Assembly: GCF_900215335.1 (NCBI RefSeq)
Contig: NZ_OCMT01000004.1
Coordinates: 1 to 64,000 of the forward strand
From: Pedobacter xixiisoli
GTDB taxonomy: Bacteria; Bacteroidota; Bacteroidia; Sphingobacteriales; Sphingobacteriaceae
Direction: 5' to 3'
Length of the DNA stretch: 64,000 nt
Part shown: positions 8,458 to 17,326 of the stretch, one piece after another
Layout: each line of letters starts with the position of its first letter
Numbering within the stretch: position 1 is the first letter of the stretch
The notes under the pieces: generated by a model
What the model was told of the DNA's origin: nothing
The model's input: only the letters and a program-made list of their open reading frames with translations
Database searches by the model: none
Made by a program: the position numbers and the translations under genes

Positions 8458-9435
8458 TTAACTAATTAAGCCTATCTTTTTGGAATGAGCAATGGCATCT
8501 TCGCTATGCACAAAAAGACAGGTACTGATATTTTTGTCCTCTAATTTATTCAATATTTCTTGCGTAGCGAATAATTTAGATTTTCTTACGTTTCGAATAT
8601 AAACAGCAATTACGTTTTTGCCATATTTTTCTGCGATTTTATAATAAATTTCTGGGTCCTTTTGTGAATTATCGCCTAAAAACACAAACTTCTGATTTGG
8701 GAAGGCATCAATAATTCGCATGATTCGAATGAATTTTCCATCATGACCTGTTTTACCTGTTTTCAGTAAATCTTTCCATCGTTTCAATTGGTTCAATAAA
8801 AAAGTACCCTCTGGAAATCCATTAAACCTAAAAGTCTCTACCAAGTAGTCGTACAGATTCCATTCGCTGCTAGACACATAAAAGAACGGATTAGGTTGTT
8901 GAGGTGCTGTATGTGCATTTGCAAGTAACTCATAATGATACCTAGTAGACTGAAATGTTTTACGAGTTCGGGGATTTTTGAGTAGTAATTCTTTCAATCT
9001 TTTGGCAATGGTTTTAGAATGCGAAACCATTATCGTATCATCTATATCTGAAATAAATGCATACTGTGTAATATGAGGAACGTAAATAGAACCACTGGAT
9101 TTAGCAATTTCTTCTCCTTCTTCGTTAAAAGCTAGCACATCTACATCATGCCAACCAGCGTCAACATTTTCTTTGGCTTCCCACTCAAACTTAAAGAAGC
9201 CATCATAAGCTGCGTTAGTAGTTACCGTTTGTCCATTAAAATTCAATTGTACTTTCGCAAAAGGATAAGGTTTCACCATAAAAAGCCTGAACAGATGCTT
9301 CATATTGGCGAAAAAACCATCTTTATAACGCTGTTTTGCTTTTGCTCTGTGTTTAAAAACATGACCATAGACCACTAAATTATGAGTGTGTCCATATCCA
9401 TGATATACCTTTACCTGAGCTACTTTTTTCGACAT
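8458..9435 (-). CDS. App1-family phosphatidate phosphatase-like protein
   Basis: Carries the App1/DUF2183 catalytic domain in its C-terminal two thirds: FISDIDDTIMVSHS (DxDxT nucleophile loop), FFYVSSSEWNLYDYL and FVFLGDNSQKDPEIY. The yeast family member App1 converts phosphatidic acid to diacylglycerol. The N-terminal third is beta-rich. The frame is open up to 9459, but the ATG at 9435 is preferred because the first eight extra residues (MVLCFKYY) lie in the short divergent promoter region. It is divergent from a diacylglycerol-kinase-like gene. Confidence 0.8.
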   Translation of the reverse strand: MSKKVAQVKVYHGYGHTHNLVVYGHVFKHRAKAKQRYKDGFFANMKHLFRLFMVKPYPFAKVQLNFNGQTVTTNAAYDGFFKFEWEAKENVDAGWHDVDVLAFNEEGEEIAKSSGSIYVPHITQYAFISDIDDTIMVSHSKTIAKRLKELLLKNPRTRKTFQSTRYHYELLANAHTAPQQPNPFFYVSSSEWNLYDYLVETFRFNGFPEGTFLLNQLKRWKDLLKTGKTGHDGKFIRIMRIIDAFPNQKFVFLGDNSQKDPEIYYKIAEKYGKNVIAVYIRNVRKSKLFATQEILNKLEDKNISTCLFVHSEDAIAHSKKIGLIS

Positions 9436-9487
9436 ATAATATTTAAAACAGAGTACCACAATTGTTGTTTTATATCATATTATTTAT

Positions 9488-10366
9488 ATGACCTATAAGA
9501 ACAGCAAACTACGACTACTATTTGTAGTAAACCAAGGCTCTGGCAGCAAAGATGCAAGTCTTAGCGAGCAGATTATCAATTATTTCAGTGATAGTGAAAT
9601 TAGTATTGAAATTTTTGAGCTGCCACGCAAATGTAATGTCGAACAAATTAAAAAGGCCATAGGAAAAGCAAAGGCTGATAGGGTAATAGCAGTTGGTGGT
9701 GATGGCACTTTGAAATTAGTTGCGGAATGTTTATTAAATACTGAAACTCCCATCGGGATTATTCCTGCTGGCTCTGCCAACGGCATGGCCAAAGAGCTCG
9801 GCATTCCCTTAGATCTTGAAGAGGCAATGGAAGTTGCAGCCACTGGCAATCCTCAAAAAATACATACCACATTGGTTAATAATGAATTGTGTATCCATTT
9901 ATCAGATATCGGCTTTAATGCCTACTTGGTTAAAAAATTTGATGAATTACCCACCAGAGGAATGTTGACCTATGCCAAATCTGCGTGGCATGCCTTTTGG
10001 AACCATCGAAAAATGAAGGTGCAGTTTAAAGTTGGCGACCGTGACATCAAGGCTGATGCGGCAATGGTGGTAATTGCCAATGCCACCGAATACGGTACGG
10101 GCTTCAATATTAATCCTAATGGAAAACTCAATGATGACGTTTTCGAAATAATTTTAATTAAAGAATATGCGGTGATGGAAATCCTAAAAATATGGATGAG
10201 CAAACTGCCGTGGAACCCTAAAAAAATTGAGAGTTTTCAAGCTTCTGAAGTAAAAATCACCACTAAATACAAAGTCCATTTTCAAGTAGATGGCGAATAC
10301 TTAGGTAAAACCAATAAAGTTGAAGCTAAACTACTTCCTAATTCCATCAATATTATTTTCCCTTAG
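9488..10366 (+). CDS. Diacylglycerol/lipid kinase (DagK/YegS family)
   Basis: Lipid kinase with the DAGK catalytic fold. AVGGDGTLKLVAECLL carries the GGDGT nucleotide-binding loop, and IGIIPAGSANGMAKELGIP is the second glycine-rich motif. The C-terminal beta-sandwich ends with VDGEYLG, also typical. The expected reaction is ATP-dependent phosphorylation of diacylglycerol or a related lipid alcohol at the membrane. At 292 residues it is complete. It is divergent, 52 bp apart, from a predicted phosphatidate phosphatase that would run the opposite reaction. Confidence 0.9.
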   Translation: MTYKNSKLRLLFVVNQGSGSKDASLSEQIINYFSDSEISIEIFELPRKCNVEQIKKAIGKAKADRVIAVGGDGTLKLVAECLLNTETPIGIIPAGSANGMAKELGIPLDLEEAMEVAATGNPQKIHTTLVNNELCIHLSDIGFNAYLVKKFDELPTRGMLTYAKSAWHAFWNHRKMKVQFKVGDRDIKADAAMVVIANATEYGTGFNINPNGKLNDDVFEIILIKEYAVMEILKIWMSKLPWNPKKIESFQASEVKITTKYKVHFQVDGEYLGKTNKVEAKLLPNSINIIFP

Positions 10367-10505
10367 CGAATTATCGAACAGAGATACAGGAGCTTTCGAA
10401 ATATAACTTCCCCAAAATCTGAATCGCCTATAACTGTTACAACACCACATTTTACCTCAAAAACAACTTATATTCCTATAAGCTATAGACTTATATCCAT
10501 TTAAA

Positions 10506-10536
10506 TTGGTGAAGCATTTTCTATTAACTAATTTTG
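10506..10536 (+). promoter_or_regulatory. Predicted -33/-7 promoter of the PL8 lyase gene
   Basis: TTG at 10506-10508, a 20-nt spacer and TAATTTTG at 10529-10536 match the Bacteroidota housekeeping promoter. Transcription would start near 10543, leaving a leader of about 90 nt. Confidence 0.55.
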
Positions 10537-10632
10537 CACTCAATAAGTTACAACTCTTTCTTGTAGAAAGTAAGTTTAAATCTTCCTACCATCTAACCTC
10601 ACCCCGTTAAGCATCTACCAAAAGACAAGAGG

Positions 10633-13443
10633 ATGAAAAATATATCAATTTCTAAAGTATTATTTTGCCTATCGCTTTTGCCAGGAAATCTAGGTTTTCT
10701 TTTTGCCATCGGCAAGGAAGATAGATTATCAAGGAAGATGCAAACGGAAGATGATCGTATTGAATATTCCATTTCTGATATAGCGATTGATAATAGTCGT
10801 GATAATCTAGAGAGGGCTAATTGGAACCAACGTCCTACCGCTTCGTTCGATTATGAGGCCGATCGTGTTAAAATAATGGCTGCCGGCAGAAAATTGATTT
10901 ATTCTGACTCACATCCGGGCTATTCGGCGTCTAGCATCGCAGCTTGGGCTACAACCCGTGTGAATAACCAAAAAGCTGATGGATCGTGGGCTTTAACTTA
11001 CACTGGTAAAAGTGTAGAATATACTCATGTAGATAATTTAAGAATAATGGCTATAGCCTATTCGCAACCTGGCACAGCAAAATATAATGAAAAAAGACTG
11101 TACGATGGGATTGTAAAGGGGCTCGAATATTGGTATGGAGTTAATCCTACACACAGTAATTGGTATTACAATAACATTGCGTATCCTAGTAGAATTGCTG
11201 AAACACTACTTGTGATGCGATATGGTCAATTAAAAATTCCTGCAGATCTGGAAGCGAAAATGTTCTATTTATTGGAAACTAAAGCAGGAAGCCCTGCAAA
11301 TCAAAATGGATCGAATAGGACACAAATCGCTAGGCATTGGATCTATAGGGCTTGTTTAAAAAACGATAAAAACTTGCTGGATCAAGCTATTGAATACACC
11401 TTTGACCCTTTAACGCTTACAACAGGATTTGGAATACAGCACGATTATTCATTTCATGCACATGGGCCGCAATTATATATAGGAGGCTATGGAAGAGAAT
11501 TAGTGGAAGACATAGCGCAAACATTAGTCCTATGCGATGGAACATCCTATCAATTATCGAGTGAAAGATTAAACGTTTATAGTAACTTTTTACGCCAAAC
11601 CTATCTAAGAGCTATAAGAGGTCGTTATTACTTGTACAATATCTTAGGCAGGAGTATAGCATTTAGAGGTCGCCTAAACCAAGGTAGCCTAGTCAATTTT
11701 TTAAAAATCATCAAAATAAAAGACCCTGCTTATGCTACAATTTATGACCAAGCTATCGCGAGAATCAATGAATCGCAACCATCAAGTTATCAATTAGAAA
11801 ATATCCATACACATTACCATAGATCTGACTATACACTGCATAGCAAGCCAGAATATACATTTGACATAAGAACCGTATCTAAGCGAACCGAAAGAAGCGA
11901 AAATGGTAATAACGAAAGCTTACTTGGATATTTTTTGGCTGATGGCGGCACAAATATCGGCGTTACCGGCACCGAATACTACAATATATTCCCTACGTGG
12001 AATTGGGCTATGATTCCTGGTACTACAGCACGCAACGGAACTATGGTAAGACCAACACCATGGGGTACTGAAGGGAACCGAGATTTTGTAGGAGGAGTAT
12101 CTGACACTACCCGAGGTGTGAGCGTTTATGATATGGACAGCAACAATACCCGCGGAAAAAAAGCTTGGTTCTTTTTCGACGATGAAGTTGTTTGTCTAGG
12201 CGCAGGTATTAACTCTATTGGGGCAGGAGAAGTAAATACTACCCTGAACCAATGTCTATTACAAGGGGATGTAAATACTTTTTCTCAAGATGGAGTACTG
12301 ACAACCTACACAAATAACAATGTTGAAACAAGTGCGAACAATTTAAAGTGGGTGCTACACGGAAAAGTGGGCTACGTTATACCCGAAGGCGGAAATAGCG
12401 ACATTGGCTTAACAGCCTTACCGAGAACTGGAAAATGGAGTGACATTACAAGTAAAGAACCGTCTACTGTTATCACCAATAATGTATTTACCTTATGGCT
12501 CAAGCACGGTGTTACACCACAAAATGGCAACTATGCCTATGTGGTAGTACCAAATAAAAATACAGCTGAGGAAATGAACAATTATGTGGTTAAAAACGAC
12601 ATTACTATATTATCAAATACTTCACAAATACAAGCTGTAAGGCACAAAAAACTCAATCTCCATAGCTTCATTTTTCATAGTGCGAATCAAACTTTTGCTA
12701 ATGACACCATTAGTGTAAATACCGATAAGCCTTGCCTTTTGATGGTACAGCCAATGGCCAATGGAAAAATCAGGTTACACGTTTCCGATCCTACCAAAGC
12801 ACAAACACAGATTACCATTAAAGCAAAATGGAAGGGAGAAAATATAGCACGAGAAATTACCATCCCATTAATTACAGGTAACGTATATGGCGGGCAAACT
12901 GCGATCGGCTATCTCCCAGAATATAATGTGTTACCTTTAAAGCTGTTAAACTTTAATGGAAAGAGAGGAACTAATGGGGTGAACCTCAGTTGGAAAAGCA
13001 CCAACGAAAAGAACGTTGATTATATAGAAATATGGCGCAAAGAAAAACTAGGTACCGATAAGCTTATCAACAAAGTTAAACCTTATAATAACGAAAGTGG
13101 CATCAACAATTACAGTTATACTGATAGAACCGCAACTAATGACGAACAATACTATCAACTGAAAATTGTAGATCTAGATGGTACTTTTAGCACTTCGGAT
13201 TTTGTTGTTGTTCCAAAAATGGTAAAGGCTGATGATGTATCGGTTTTCCCCAATCCTGCAAATAATTACATTTATATTAAACTCGAGCCAAAGCAACTGA
13301 TAAGGATTTACAATTCACTAGGTAAACTATGCCAACAGACTTTTGTACACGAGCAAGACGCTGTTGATATCAGTAAACTTCCAAATGGCATTTATTACCT
13401 GAGAACCGAAGAAAAATCGACAAAGTTTATTGTGAATAGATAA
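10633..13443 (+). CDS. Secreted polysaccharide lyase family 8 with T9SS sorting domain
   Basis: PL8 enzymes eliminate uronic-acid-containing chains such as hyaluronan, chondroitin or xanthan. The N-terminal alpha/alpha-toroid has the catalytic set in order: Asn228 in GSNRTQ, and His277 and Tyr286 in HAHGPQLYIGGYG (9-residue spacing as in chondroitin AC lyase). Beta-sandwich domains follow. The last 75 residues (VFPNPANNYIYI to TKFIVNR) are a type A C-terminal domain for type IX secretion. The signal peptide is weak but plausible. No SusC/SusD pair is adjacent, so the substrate cannot be read from context. Confidence 0.88.
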   Translation: MKNISISKVLFCLSLLPGNLGFLFAIGKEDRLSRKMQTEDDRIEYSISDIAIDNSRDNLERANWNQRPTASFDYEADRVKIMAAGRKLIYSDSHPGYSASSIAAWATTRVNNQKADGSWALTYTGKSVEYTHVDNLRIMAIAYSQPGTAKYNEKRLYDGIVKGLEYWYGVNPTHSNWYYNNIAYPSRIAETLLVMRYGQLKIPADLEAKMFYLLETKAGSPANQNGSNRTQIARHWIYRACLKNDKNLLDQAIEYTFDPLTLTTGFGIQHDYSFHAHGPQLYIGGYGRELVEDIAQTLVLCDGTSYQLSSERLNVYSNFLRQTYLRAIRGRYYLYNILGRSIAFRGRLNQGSLVNFLKIIKIKDPAYATIYDQAIARINESQPSSYQLENIHTHYHRSDYTLHSKPEYTFDIRTVSKRTERSENGNNESLLGYFLADGGTNIGVTGTEYYNIFPTWNWAMIPGTTARNGTMVRPTPWGTEGNRDFVGGVSDTTRGVSVYDMDSNNTRGKKAWFFFDDEVVCLGAGINSIGAGEVNTTLNQCLLQGDVNTFSQDGVLTTYTNNNVETSANNLKWVLHGKVGYVIPEGGNSDIGLTALPRTGKWSDITSKEPSTVITNNVFTLWLKHGVTPQNGNYAYVVVPNKNTAEEMNNYVVKNDITILSNTSQIQAVRHKKLNLHSFIFHSANQTFANDTISVNTDKPCLLMVQPMANGKIRLHVSDPTKAQTQITIKAKWKGENIAREITIPLITGNVYGGQTAIGYLPEYNVLPLKLLNFNGKRGTNGVNLSWKSTNEKNVDYIEIWRKEKLGTDKLINKVKPYNNESGINNYSYTDRTATNDEQYYQLKIVDLDGTFSTSDFVVVPKMVKADDVSVFPNPANNYIYIKLEPKQLIRIYNSLGKLCQQTFVHEQDAVDISKLPNGIYYLRTEEKSTKFIVNR

Positions 13444-13458
13444 TGTAGTTTATAGCTT

Positions 13459-13857
13459 TTAGCCCTCTTGTTTGGCAGCTATGTTAGCTCTAATGGTCAA
13501 GTAAAGCCTTATAAACTCGGCTGCAAAACAGACCTTTAATAAAACAGGGAACCATTTATCGTCGTAATTACTTAGTGCTTCCGGAAGCAAAGTGATAAAT
13601 CCTAACGTAAAAACCCACAAATAAAGCCTAAAAGGGAACTGAATATAATAACTAATAAAACCCAACTTCTTTCCGAAGAACAAACCATAAGCTCCAAACA
13701 AAACCAACGCATACATAGGGAACATTAAAACACCCTGAATTTTATCTGAAAGCAATGTAAATTTAGAGAAATTTTGGAAGACAGACCATAATTGCATGGT
13801 CATAAACACCAAAGAAAGTAAATCTAGAAAAACAAAAGATCGAAGAAGTATACGCAT
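13459..13857 (-). CDS. Small four-helix membrane protein, unknown function
   Basis: The 132 residues contain about four hydrophobic segments with aromatic-rich edges and a short polar tail (RANIAAKQEG). There is no recognised domain. The start lies 2 bp after the stop of the upstream TonB-domain gene, so the two form an operon. It converges on the PL8 gene with only 15 bp between the stop codons. Confidence 0.65.
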   Translation of the reverse strand: MRILLRSFVFLDLLSLVFMTMQLWSVFQNFSKFTLLSDKIQGVLMFPMYALVLFGAYGLFFGKKLGFISYYIQFPFRLYLWVFTLGFITLLPEALSNYDDKWFPVLLKVCFAAEFIRLYLTIRANIAAKQEG

Positions 13858-13859
13858 GT

Positions 13860-14516
13860 TTATTTACAATATTTGGCAAGCAGCTTATCCGCTTTTGTTG
13901 AGCCCATATATTTCACAAACTTAAAATCTTCGCAAGCGCTTTCCAAATCGCCCTGACTTATTTTTTTTTCTGCAATTCTTAATTTTCTGGCAATAAAGTC
14001 TTCATCTACTCCCATCTCCTTTTTTAGATCAATGATTTTTTCTTCTTCAATAAAGTTTTCAGTTCCCTCCGCTATGTTTCTGTAAAAATTAGCAATCTTG
14101 CTGAGCGATGCCATATCATCATTGTATTGTTTAATGGCTAAGCCTACGCTTCCGGGATTTATCTGCTCGCAACCATAATCCTGCAAAGAAAATTTCATAG
14201 GTGTCCTAATTAGAAAGGTAGTATCATAGCCAGCTGGAATAATCCATTTTCCACTAGTTAATTTAATTAGGCGAAGTGCTTCAGCGTCTAAATCCGCACC
14301 AATTCCTTTAGTTACGGCAGCGTAAGTTATCTTTCCCTCTTTATTTACCTTAAAAGCAACCTCCATATTTCCCTGAATACAGTTTTCGAGGGCATACATT
14401 GGGTAAATGGTATTCGCTTTCACAAAAGATTCCAAGCCGTTTTTAATGCTCGGGCGTTGTTGTGCATTTACCTGCAAAGAGATGGTCAGCAATAAAACTA
14501 AAATCAATCGGCTCAT
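13860..14516 (-). CDS. Secreted protein with a TonB C-terminal-like domain
   Basis: After a signal peptide (to about residue 18) comes a TonB_C-like fold: IYPMYALENCIQGNMEVAF, VNKEGKITYAAVTKGIG and ALRLIKLTSGKW, which is the pattern of the TonB carboxy-terminal domain. The usual N-terminal membrane anchor and Pro-rich spacer are absent, so it is not a standard energy transducer. The C-terminal 80 residues are helical and charged and may be a small tetratricopeptide-like region. Many Bacteroidota encode such periplasmic TonB-domain proteins of unknown role. Confidence 0.72.
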   Translation of the reverse strand: MSRLILVLLLTISLQVNAQQRPSIKNGLESFVKANTIYPMYALENCIQGNMEVAFKVNKEGKITYAAVTKGIGADLDAEALRLIKLTSGKWIIPAGYDTTFLIRTPMKFSLQDYGCEQINPGSVGLAIKQYNDDMASLSKIANFYRNIAEGTENFIEEEKIIDLKKEMGVDEDFIARKLRIAEKKISQGDLESACEDFKFVKYMGSTKADKLLAKYCK

Positions 14517-14838
14517 TATTAAATTTACAAATTATTTAAGAAAGCTTAAAGCCCCTATTGGCATTGTTACTTACACGCAGAACGTTAAATTGTTTTTAGA
14601 AAAGCAGTTACAGCAGCATTGTTGTACCGAAAGTCCCGTTTTACGCTTTACTGCGTGCTCGCTCCAACCGGGCTTATTAAACTTACTGCATTAGTTCTAT
14701 TGTTTCCTCTCTGGCTACGCCATCTCTCCCAAAAATTTAAATTGCTTAATATACTTTACTACTCTCTCCCTTTGGGAGAGATGCCCATAGGGCAGAGAGG
14801 GTTTATATAAGTCGTAGCAAAACCTTTGATAAGGTATA
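14517..14838. other. Intergenic region made of repeat elements
   Basis: No gene is supported. Around 14633-14675 is a GC-richer patch with opposed CCCG and CGGG segments, and 14706-14800 is the nested inverted repeat listed separately. The region separates the TonB-domain gene from the hemolysin III gene. Confidence 0.55.
14706..14800. repeat. Nested inverted-repeat element with two internal hairpins
   Basis: The outer arms CCTCTCT (14706-14712) and AGAGAGG (14794-14800), and the inner arms ATCTCTCCC (14722-14730) and GGGAGAGAT (14774-14782), are perfect inversions. Between each pair of arms sits a different small hairpin: GGC-TAC-GCC on the left and TGCCC-ATA-GGGCA on the right. CTCTCCC-TTT-GGGAGAG (14764-14780) is an alternative stem. 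A related CTCTCTCC/GGAGAGAG hairpin occurs at 20218-20240. Confidence 0.65.
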
Positions 14839-15474
14839 TCACCCCTTAAAAACGTAAACATAGTTGTATAAGAAATGAGATAGTGCCCCAAAGTTCACGA
14901 ACAGATGCCATAACTCGTGACTGTGCAAATATTTATACAATGGTTTATCCTTTGCGTAGTAGTAAGTGCCACCGATATAAAAAACACCGCCAAAAAACAA
15001 CCAAAACAAGCCTGCTACAGGCACGCTTTCGATCATCTTTGCCAGAAATGGGATAATCAAACATCCCATTGCAATGTATAATCCAGTAGAAAGATTTCCC
15101 TTTTTTAACTTGTTGAAGATTTTGAGCAAGCAGCCCAAAATAGCAATTAGCCAAACCAGTCCGAAAAGTAACCAACGCAGCCAACCATCAAAAATGATTA
15201 GTGCAGTTGGTGTGAACGAACCTGCAATCATTAGATAGATACAGCAGTGGTCAAACTTTTGCCAAAATCTAATGCCGTATTCTGTTTTGGGCACACTGTG
15301 ATAAATAGCACTAACGCTAAAAAGAAGTAAAATCCCTCCTCCGTAAACCAAAGCCGCTACGTTCTCAAAAACCGTTGTTGATTTTTCCAGCAGTAGATGT
15401 AATCCGGGTACTGCTAAAACTGCAGGCAAGAAGTGTGTAATGAAATTTCCGGGCTCCCGGATGTATTTACTCAT
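14839..15474 (-). CDS. Hemolysin III / PAQR-family membrane protein
   Basis: Seven-helix membrane protein of the YqfA/hemolysin III family, related to eukaryotic PAQR receptors. Conserved features are SAIYHSVP in helix 2, FDHCCIYLMIAGSFTP between helices 2 and 3, and SHELWHLFVNFGALSHF near the end. The His residues bind zinc in the PAQR fold. At 211 residues it is complete. Its start overlaps the end of rbfA by 8 nt, so it is translationally coupled to it. The function in bacteria is uncertain despite the name. Confidence 0.88.
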   Translation of the reverse strand: MSKYIREPGNFITHFLPAVLAVPGLHLLLEKSTTVFENVAALVYGGGILLLFSVSAIYHSVPKTEYGIRFWQKFDHCCIYLMIAGSFTPTALIIFDGWLRWLLFGLVWLIAILGCLLKIFNKLKKGNLSTGLYIAMGCLIIPFLAKMIESVPVAGLFWLFFGGVFYIGGTYYYAKDKPLYKYLHSHELWHLFVNFGALSHFLYNYVYVFKG

Positions 15475-15847
15475 TTTCTGGCAAATCCGTATCCTTACGT
15501 TCTTTAGCTATTTTGTCGAAAATTTGGTCCATTCTTTCTACGTATTCATTGGTATCATCAACAAAGAAAGATAATGTAGGCACCACCCTAGCCTGATGGC
15601 GAATACGCGAACCTAATTTATACCTAATTTCTCCAGCATGCGAATTAACCGTAGCTACAGATAAATTCGTATTGTTTGTATTTAAGAAACTAAGGTACAC
15701 TTTTGCTACTGCCAAATCTGGCGATACACGAACCTTAGTAATTGTTACCAATGTATTTGGCAAGTAAGCCGCACCTTCTCTTTGAAAAATTGAGGCCAAT
15801 TCTTCCTGTAATAATCCTGCAAACTTCTTTTGTCTGTTACTTTCCAT
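15467..15847 (-). CDS. rbfA: 30S ribosome-binding factor RbfA
   Basis: Small KH-fold protein that binds helix 1 of 16S rRNA during late 30S assembly. Recognisable segments are RQKKFAGLLQEELASIFQRE, VTITKVRVSPDLAVAKVYLSF and EIRYKLGSRIRHQARVVPTLSFFVDD. The frame is open to 15880, but those extra 11 residues are encoded by a dispersed palindromic repeat, so the ATG at 15847 (MESNRQKKF) is the real start. It forms an operon with the hemolysin III gene. Confidence 0.93.
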   Translation of the reverse strand: MESNRQKKFAGLLQEELASIFQREGAAYLPNTLVTITKVRVSPDLAVAKVYLSFLNTNNTNLSVATVNSHAGEIRYKLGSRIRHQARVVPTLSFFVDDTNEYVERMDQIFDKIAKERKDTDLPENE

Positions 15848-15862
15848 AAATTTATTTCCTTT

Positions 15863-15938
15863 CGTCATTGCGAGGTACAAAGCAAGCTAACAACTAAAAA
15901 CTTATCGCTTTAAGATTGCTTCGTACCTCGCAATGACG
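15863..15938. repeat. Dispersed palindromic element, well preserved
   Basis: The 16-bp arms CGTCATTGCGAGGTAC (15863-15878) and GTACCTCGCAATGACG (15923-15938) are perfect inversions around 44 nt. It separates hflX from rbfA and would give a long hairpin in a read-through transcript. Confidence 0.85.
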
Positions 15939-15947
15939 GTTTAATAT

Positions 15948-17147
15948 CTAATATAACAATTTATCATACGGATAGCGTGTAGTGTGAATATCTTTCACTC
16001 TGTCGTACAACAATGTCCTAAATTCTTCTAAATTTTCTTTTTGTGTAGCTGAAATAAAAATAGCGGGAGCATTATGATGCGCCATCCATGTTTTTTTGAA
16101 ATCTGCTAAAGTTAATGGTTCCCGTTGCTCATCTACATCTAATAATTTATCTTGCTCAGGCACTACATAGGCGTCAATTTTATTGAATACCATGATCGTT
16201 TCTTTATCCCTTGCACCTAAATCTTTCAAAGTTTCGTTAACGGTATTTATTTGGTCTTCAAAATTTGGATGTGAAACATCAACCACATGCACCAAAATAT
16301 CTGCTTCACGAACTTCATCTAAGGTAGATTTAAAACATTCTACTAAATGGTGAGGAAGTTTGCGAATAAAACCAACCGTGTCCGACAATAGAAAAGGTAA
16401 ATTCTCTATCACGACTTTTCTTACCGTAGTATCCAACGTTGCGAACAACTTGTTCTCAGCAAAAACATCCGATTTAGAAAGCATGTTCATAATGGTTGAT
16501 TTACCTACGTTAGTATAACCTACCAAAGCCACACGAATTAACTGTCCTCGGTTTTTACGTTGGGTTTCGTTTTGCCTGTCAATCAGTTTTAAGCGGTCTT
16601 TCAACAAAGTGATTTTTTCTAAAATCATCCTTCTATCGCTTTCAATCTGGCTCTCACCTGGTCCACGCATTCCAATACCACCTTTCTGACGCTCTAAGTG
16701 GGTCCACAAACGTGTTAAACGAGGCAACAAGTATTGTAATTGTGCCAATTCTACCTGAGTTTTCGCTTGCGCAGTTTGTGCCCTTCCAGCAAAAATATCT
16801 AAGATGAGGTTACTTCTGTCTAATATTTTTACCTGTAACTCTCTTTCTATATTACGCAGTTGCGATGGCGAAAGCTCGTCATCAAATACTACGATATCTA
16901 TCTCTTCCGCTTTTACATAAGCTTGGATTTCCTCCAACTTACCTGTACCTACAAAGGTAGCACGGTCTGGCTTTTGCATGCGCTGCGTGAAAGTTTTTTC
17001 TACCACGCCACCTGCTGTATTTACCAAAAAGGCCAGCTCATCCAAATACTCTCTGGTTTGCTCGGTCTTTTCACCTGGCAAAGCCACTCCCACTAAAATC
17101 GCCCGTTCTTGTTTGGGCGCTGTATCATAAAATTTTTGTTTTCCCAT
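15948..17147 (-). CDS. hflX: Ribosome-associated GTPase HflX
   Basis: GTPase that binds 50S subunits and splits stalled or hibernating 70S ribosomes. The N-terminal HflX domain ends in the glycine-rich linker GGIGMRGPGESQIESDRR. The G domain follows, with G1 GYTNVGKST, G3 DTVGF and G4 NKID, and the typical FIRKLPHHLVECFKSTLDEV after G3. At 399 residues it is complete. The minus-strand sequence TATCTTTG at 17165-17158 is a good -7 element, which would start transcription almost at the ATG. Confidence 0.96.
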   Translation of the reverse strand: MGKQKFYDTAPKQERAILVGVALPGEKTEQTREYLDELAFLVNTAGGVVEKTFTQRMQKPDRATFVGTGKLEEIQAYVKAEEIDIVVFDDELSPSQLRNIERELQVKILDRSNLILDIFAGRAQTAQAKTQVELAQLQYLLPRLTRLWTHLERQKGGIGMRGPGESQIESDRRMILEKITLLKDRLKLIDRQNETQRKNRGQLIRVALVGYTNVGKSTIMNMLSKSDVFAENKLFATLDTTVRKVVIENLPFLLSDTVGFIRKLPHHLVECFKSTLDEVREADILVHVVDVSHPNFEDQINTVNETLKDLGARDKETIMVFNKIDAYVVPEQDKLLDVDEQREPLTLADFKKTWMAHHNAPAIFISATQKENLEEFRTLLYDRVKDIHTTRYPYDKLLY

Positions 17148-17157
17148 TAATTACTAC

Positions 17158-17165
17158 AAAGATAC
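17158..17165 (-). promoter_or_regulatory. Candidate -7 element of hflX
   Basis: The minus strand reads TATCTTTG, matching TAnnTTTG, 11 bp before the hflX ATG. No convincing TTG lies at the right distance, so only the -7 half is supported. Confidence 0.35.
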
Positions 17166-17268
17166 GAATGGATTTACGAATTATGGCTTTAGATTTACGA
17201 TTTGATTTACATAACCCAATATCACTCAAAACATCTAATTAGAGTTTGCGAATTACAAGTTACAAAAT

Positions 17269-17307
17269 AACAAGGGTTCCACTTCACCATGAAATGGAAC
17301 CCTTGTT
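17269..17307 (-). terminator. Hairpin terminator of the small lipoprotein gene
   Basis: AACAAGGGTTCCA (17269-17281) and TGGAACCCTTGTT (17295-17307) form a perfect 13-bp stem, 19 bp past the stop codon of the leftward lipoprotein gene. On that strand the stem is followed by an AT-rich stretch (ATTTTG). Confidence 0.75.
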
Positions 17308-17326
17308 TATCAAATATGGTTAACTG

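Noticed and set aside
15848..15880. N-terminal extension of RbfA to 15880
   Set aside because: The added codons come from the left arm of a dispersed palindrome and adjoining DNA, and the family starts at MESNRQKKF.
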